A stretch of DNA of 5,561 bases, taken from the NCBI GenBank assembly GCA_903904615.1, contig CAIVDG010000230.1:1-5561 (forward strand), read 5' to 3'. Shown here one piece after another: positions 5,164-5,561 of this stretch (positions within the stretch are counted from its first letter, which is position 1; each line of letters begins with the position of its first letter). The notes under the pieces are model-generated. The model searched no databases and was not told the origin of the DNA. It saw only the letters and a list, made by a program, of their open reading frames with translations. A program made the translations under genes and the position numbers. This DNA comes from an uncultured Acidimicrobiaceae bacterium (GTDB lineage Bacteria > Actinomycetota > Acidimicrobiia > Acidimicrobiales > Ilumatobacteraceae).

Positions 5164-5175
5164 TCCAGCCAGCAC
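5152..5175 (+). terminator. Strong hairpin over the rplI stop codon, possible terminator or attenuator
   Basis: GTGC (5152-5155) plus TGGCTG (5157-5162) pairs with CAGCCA (5166-5171) plus GCAC (5172-5175): ten base pairs, one bulged C at 5156 and a 3-nt loop. The TGA of rplI is inside it. No T-run follows, so it is not a classical intrinsic terminator; actinobacterial terminators often lack one. It could also protect an mRNA 3' end or reduce read-through into dnaB. Confidence 0.5.
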
Positions 5176-5179
5176 ACCG

Positions 5180-5254
5180 TTATCCACAGAGTGCCCTCAC
5201 TATCCCCAGCAGAATCCACAAGGATTTCGCAGGGTTGTCCACTAGCAATCCACA
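5180..5254 (+). promoter_or_regulatory. Cluster of DnaA-box-like 9-mers upstream of dnaB
   Basis: TTATCCACA (5180-5188) is an exact match to the classical DnaA box. Four further 9-mers in the same orientation share its TCCAC-like core: CTATCCCCA (5200-5208, 7 of 9), GAATCCACA (5212-5220, 7 of 9), TTGTCCACT (5235-5243, 8 of 9 to the actinobacterial box TTGTCCACA) and CAATCCACA (5246-5254, 7 of 9). Starts are 20, 12, 23 and 11 bp apart. The stretch is not AT-rich, so no obvious unwinding element accompanies it. It lies in the only region where a dnaB promoter could sit after the rplI hairpin, so DnaA control of dnaB is the simplest idea; a DnaA-titration site or part of an origin are alternatives. 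Confidence 0.6.
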
Positions 5255-5283
5255 GGTGTTTGCGGGCAAGGTAGAGGTCTCTT

Positions 5284-5561
5284 ATGTCAGACAACAGCGA
5301 CCGCTTCGAGCGGACCAACTCTCGGCCTGCGCCACGCACCGATAGTCGTACGCCGCCACACAACCTCGACGCTGAAGCATCGTTGTTGGGCGCCATGTTG
5401 CTCGACGACACGCCCGTGGGTCTTGCCATTGAATTGTCACTTGACCCCAGTGATTTCTACAAGCCATCGCACGGGCATGTGTATGCGGCTATTCGTTCGC
5501 TGTCTGGTCAAGGCGAAGCAGTCGATGCTGTCACCGTGTCTGAAGAATTGCGCCGCAGCAA
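5284..5561 (+). CDS. dnaB: Replicative DNA helicase DnaB, N-terminal part (cut by the right edge)
   Basis: Ninety-two codons are visible before the window ends. After a disordered, Ser/Arg/Pro-rich leader (1-23), residues 24-42 (PPHNLDAEASLLGAMLLDD) are the characteristic start of the DnaB N-terminal helical domain, continued by DPSDFYKPSHGHVYAAIRSL, which packs the hexamer collar and contacts primase. The Walker A ATPase domain would lie beyond the edge, so an intein or other insertion there cannot be judged. The start ATG has GAGG (5274-5277) 6 nt upstream. DnaB is the hexameric ring helicase that unwinds DNA at the replication fork; its place after rplI is the standard actinobacterial order. 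Confidence 0.95.
   Translation, partial: MSDNSDRFERTNSRPAPRTDSRTPPHNLDAEASLLGAMLLDDTPVGLAIELSLDPSDFYKPSHGHVYAAIRSLSGQGEAVDAVTVSEELRRS

Noticed and set aside
1..5561. A new defence, mobile or biosynthetic system
   Set aside because: All genes belong to housekeeping or widespread families in a standard core arrangement. No transposase, integrase, toxin-antitoxin pair, CRISPR repeat, tRNA or attachment-site duplication was seen.

Overview
The window looks like a chromosomal core region of an actinobacterium, probably of the class Acidimicrobiia. The evidence is the actinobacterial-type CCA-adding enzyme, a DUF5318 protein, the actinobacterial order rpsF-ssb-rpsR-rplI-dnaB and moderate GC content. 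The lineage is inferred from protein character, since no rRNA is present. I see no insertion sequence, prophage gene, CRISPR array, tRNA or rRNA.

Layout. (1) Bases 1-531, minus strand: the 5' part of a GNAT acetyltransferase gene that runs off the left edge. (2) Bases 541-667: a divergent promoter region. (3) Bases 668-2131, plus: CCA tRNA nucleotidyltransferase. (4) Bases 2140-2760, minus: a small class I SAM-dependent methyltransferase, convergent with the CCA gene. (5) Bases 2761-2790: a 30-bp divergent gap with two back-to-back -10-like hexamers, suggesting leaderless transcripts both ways. (6) Bases 2791-3195, plus: a DUF5318 zinc-ribbon-like protein. (7) Bases 3196-3394: a structured leader before rpsF. 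(8) Bases 3395-5163: rpsF, ssb, rpsR and rplI in one plus-strand operon (bS6, single-stranded-DNA-binding protein, bS18, bL9). (9) Bases 5164-5283: a strong hairpin over the rplI stop, then a cluster of DnaA-box-like 9-mers. (10) Bases 5284-5561: the first 92 codons of dnaB, cut by the right edge.

How the genes work together. The right half couples two small-subunit proteins that bind 16S rRNA as a pair (bS6 and bS18) with bL9 and with two replication proteins (SSB and replicative helicase). The rpsF leader can be folded into a shape resembling the known bS6:bS18 autoregulatory site, with the Shine-Dalgarno sequence inside it. The left half carries tRNA 3'-end maturation (CCA addition) and modifying enzymes of unknown substrate. 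Both the CCA gene and the rpsF-dnaB operon are usually near oriC in actinobacteria, so an origin-proximal location is likely.

No gene here points to a new biological system. The most interesting signals are non-coding or terminal: the DnaA-box cluster before dnaB, the rpsF leader, the acidic C-terminal extension on a cysteine-free bS18, and the very compact divergent promoter at 2761-2790.
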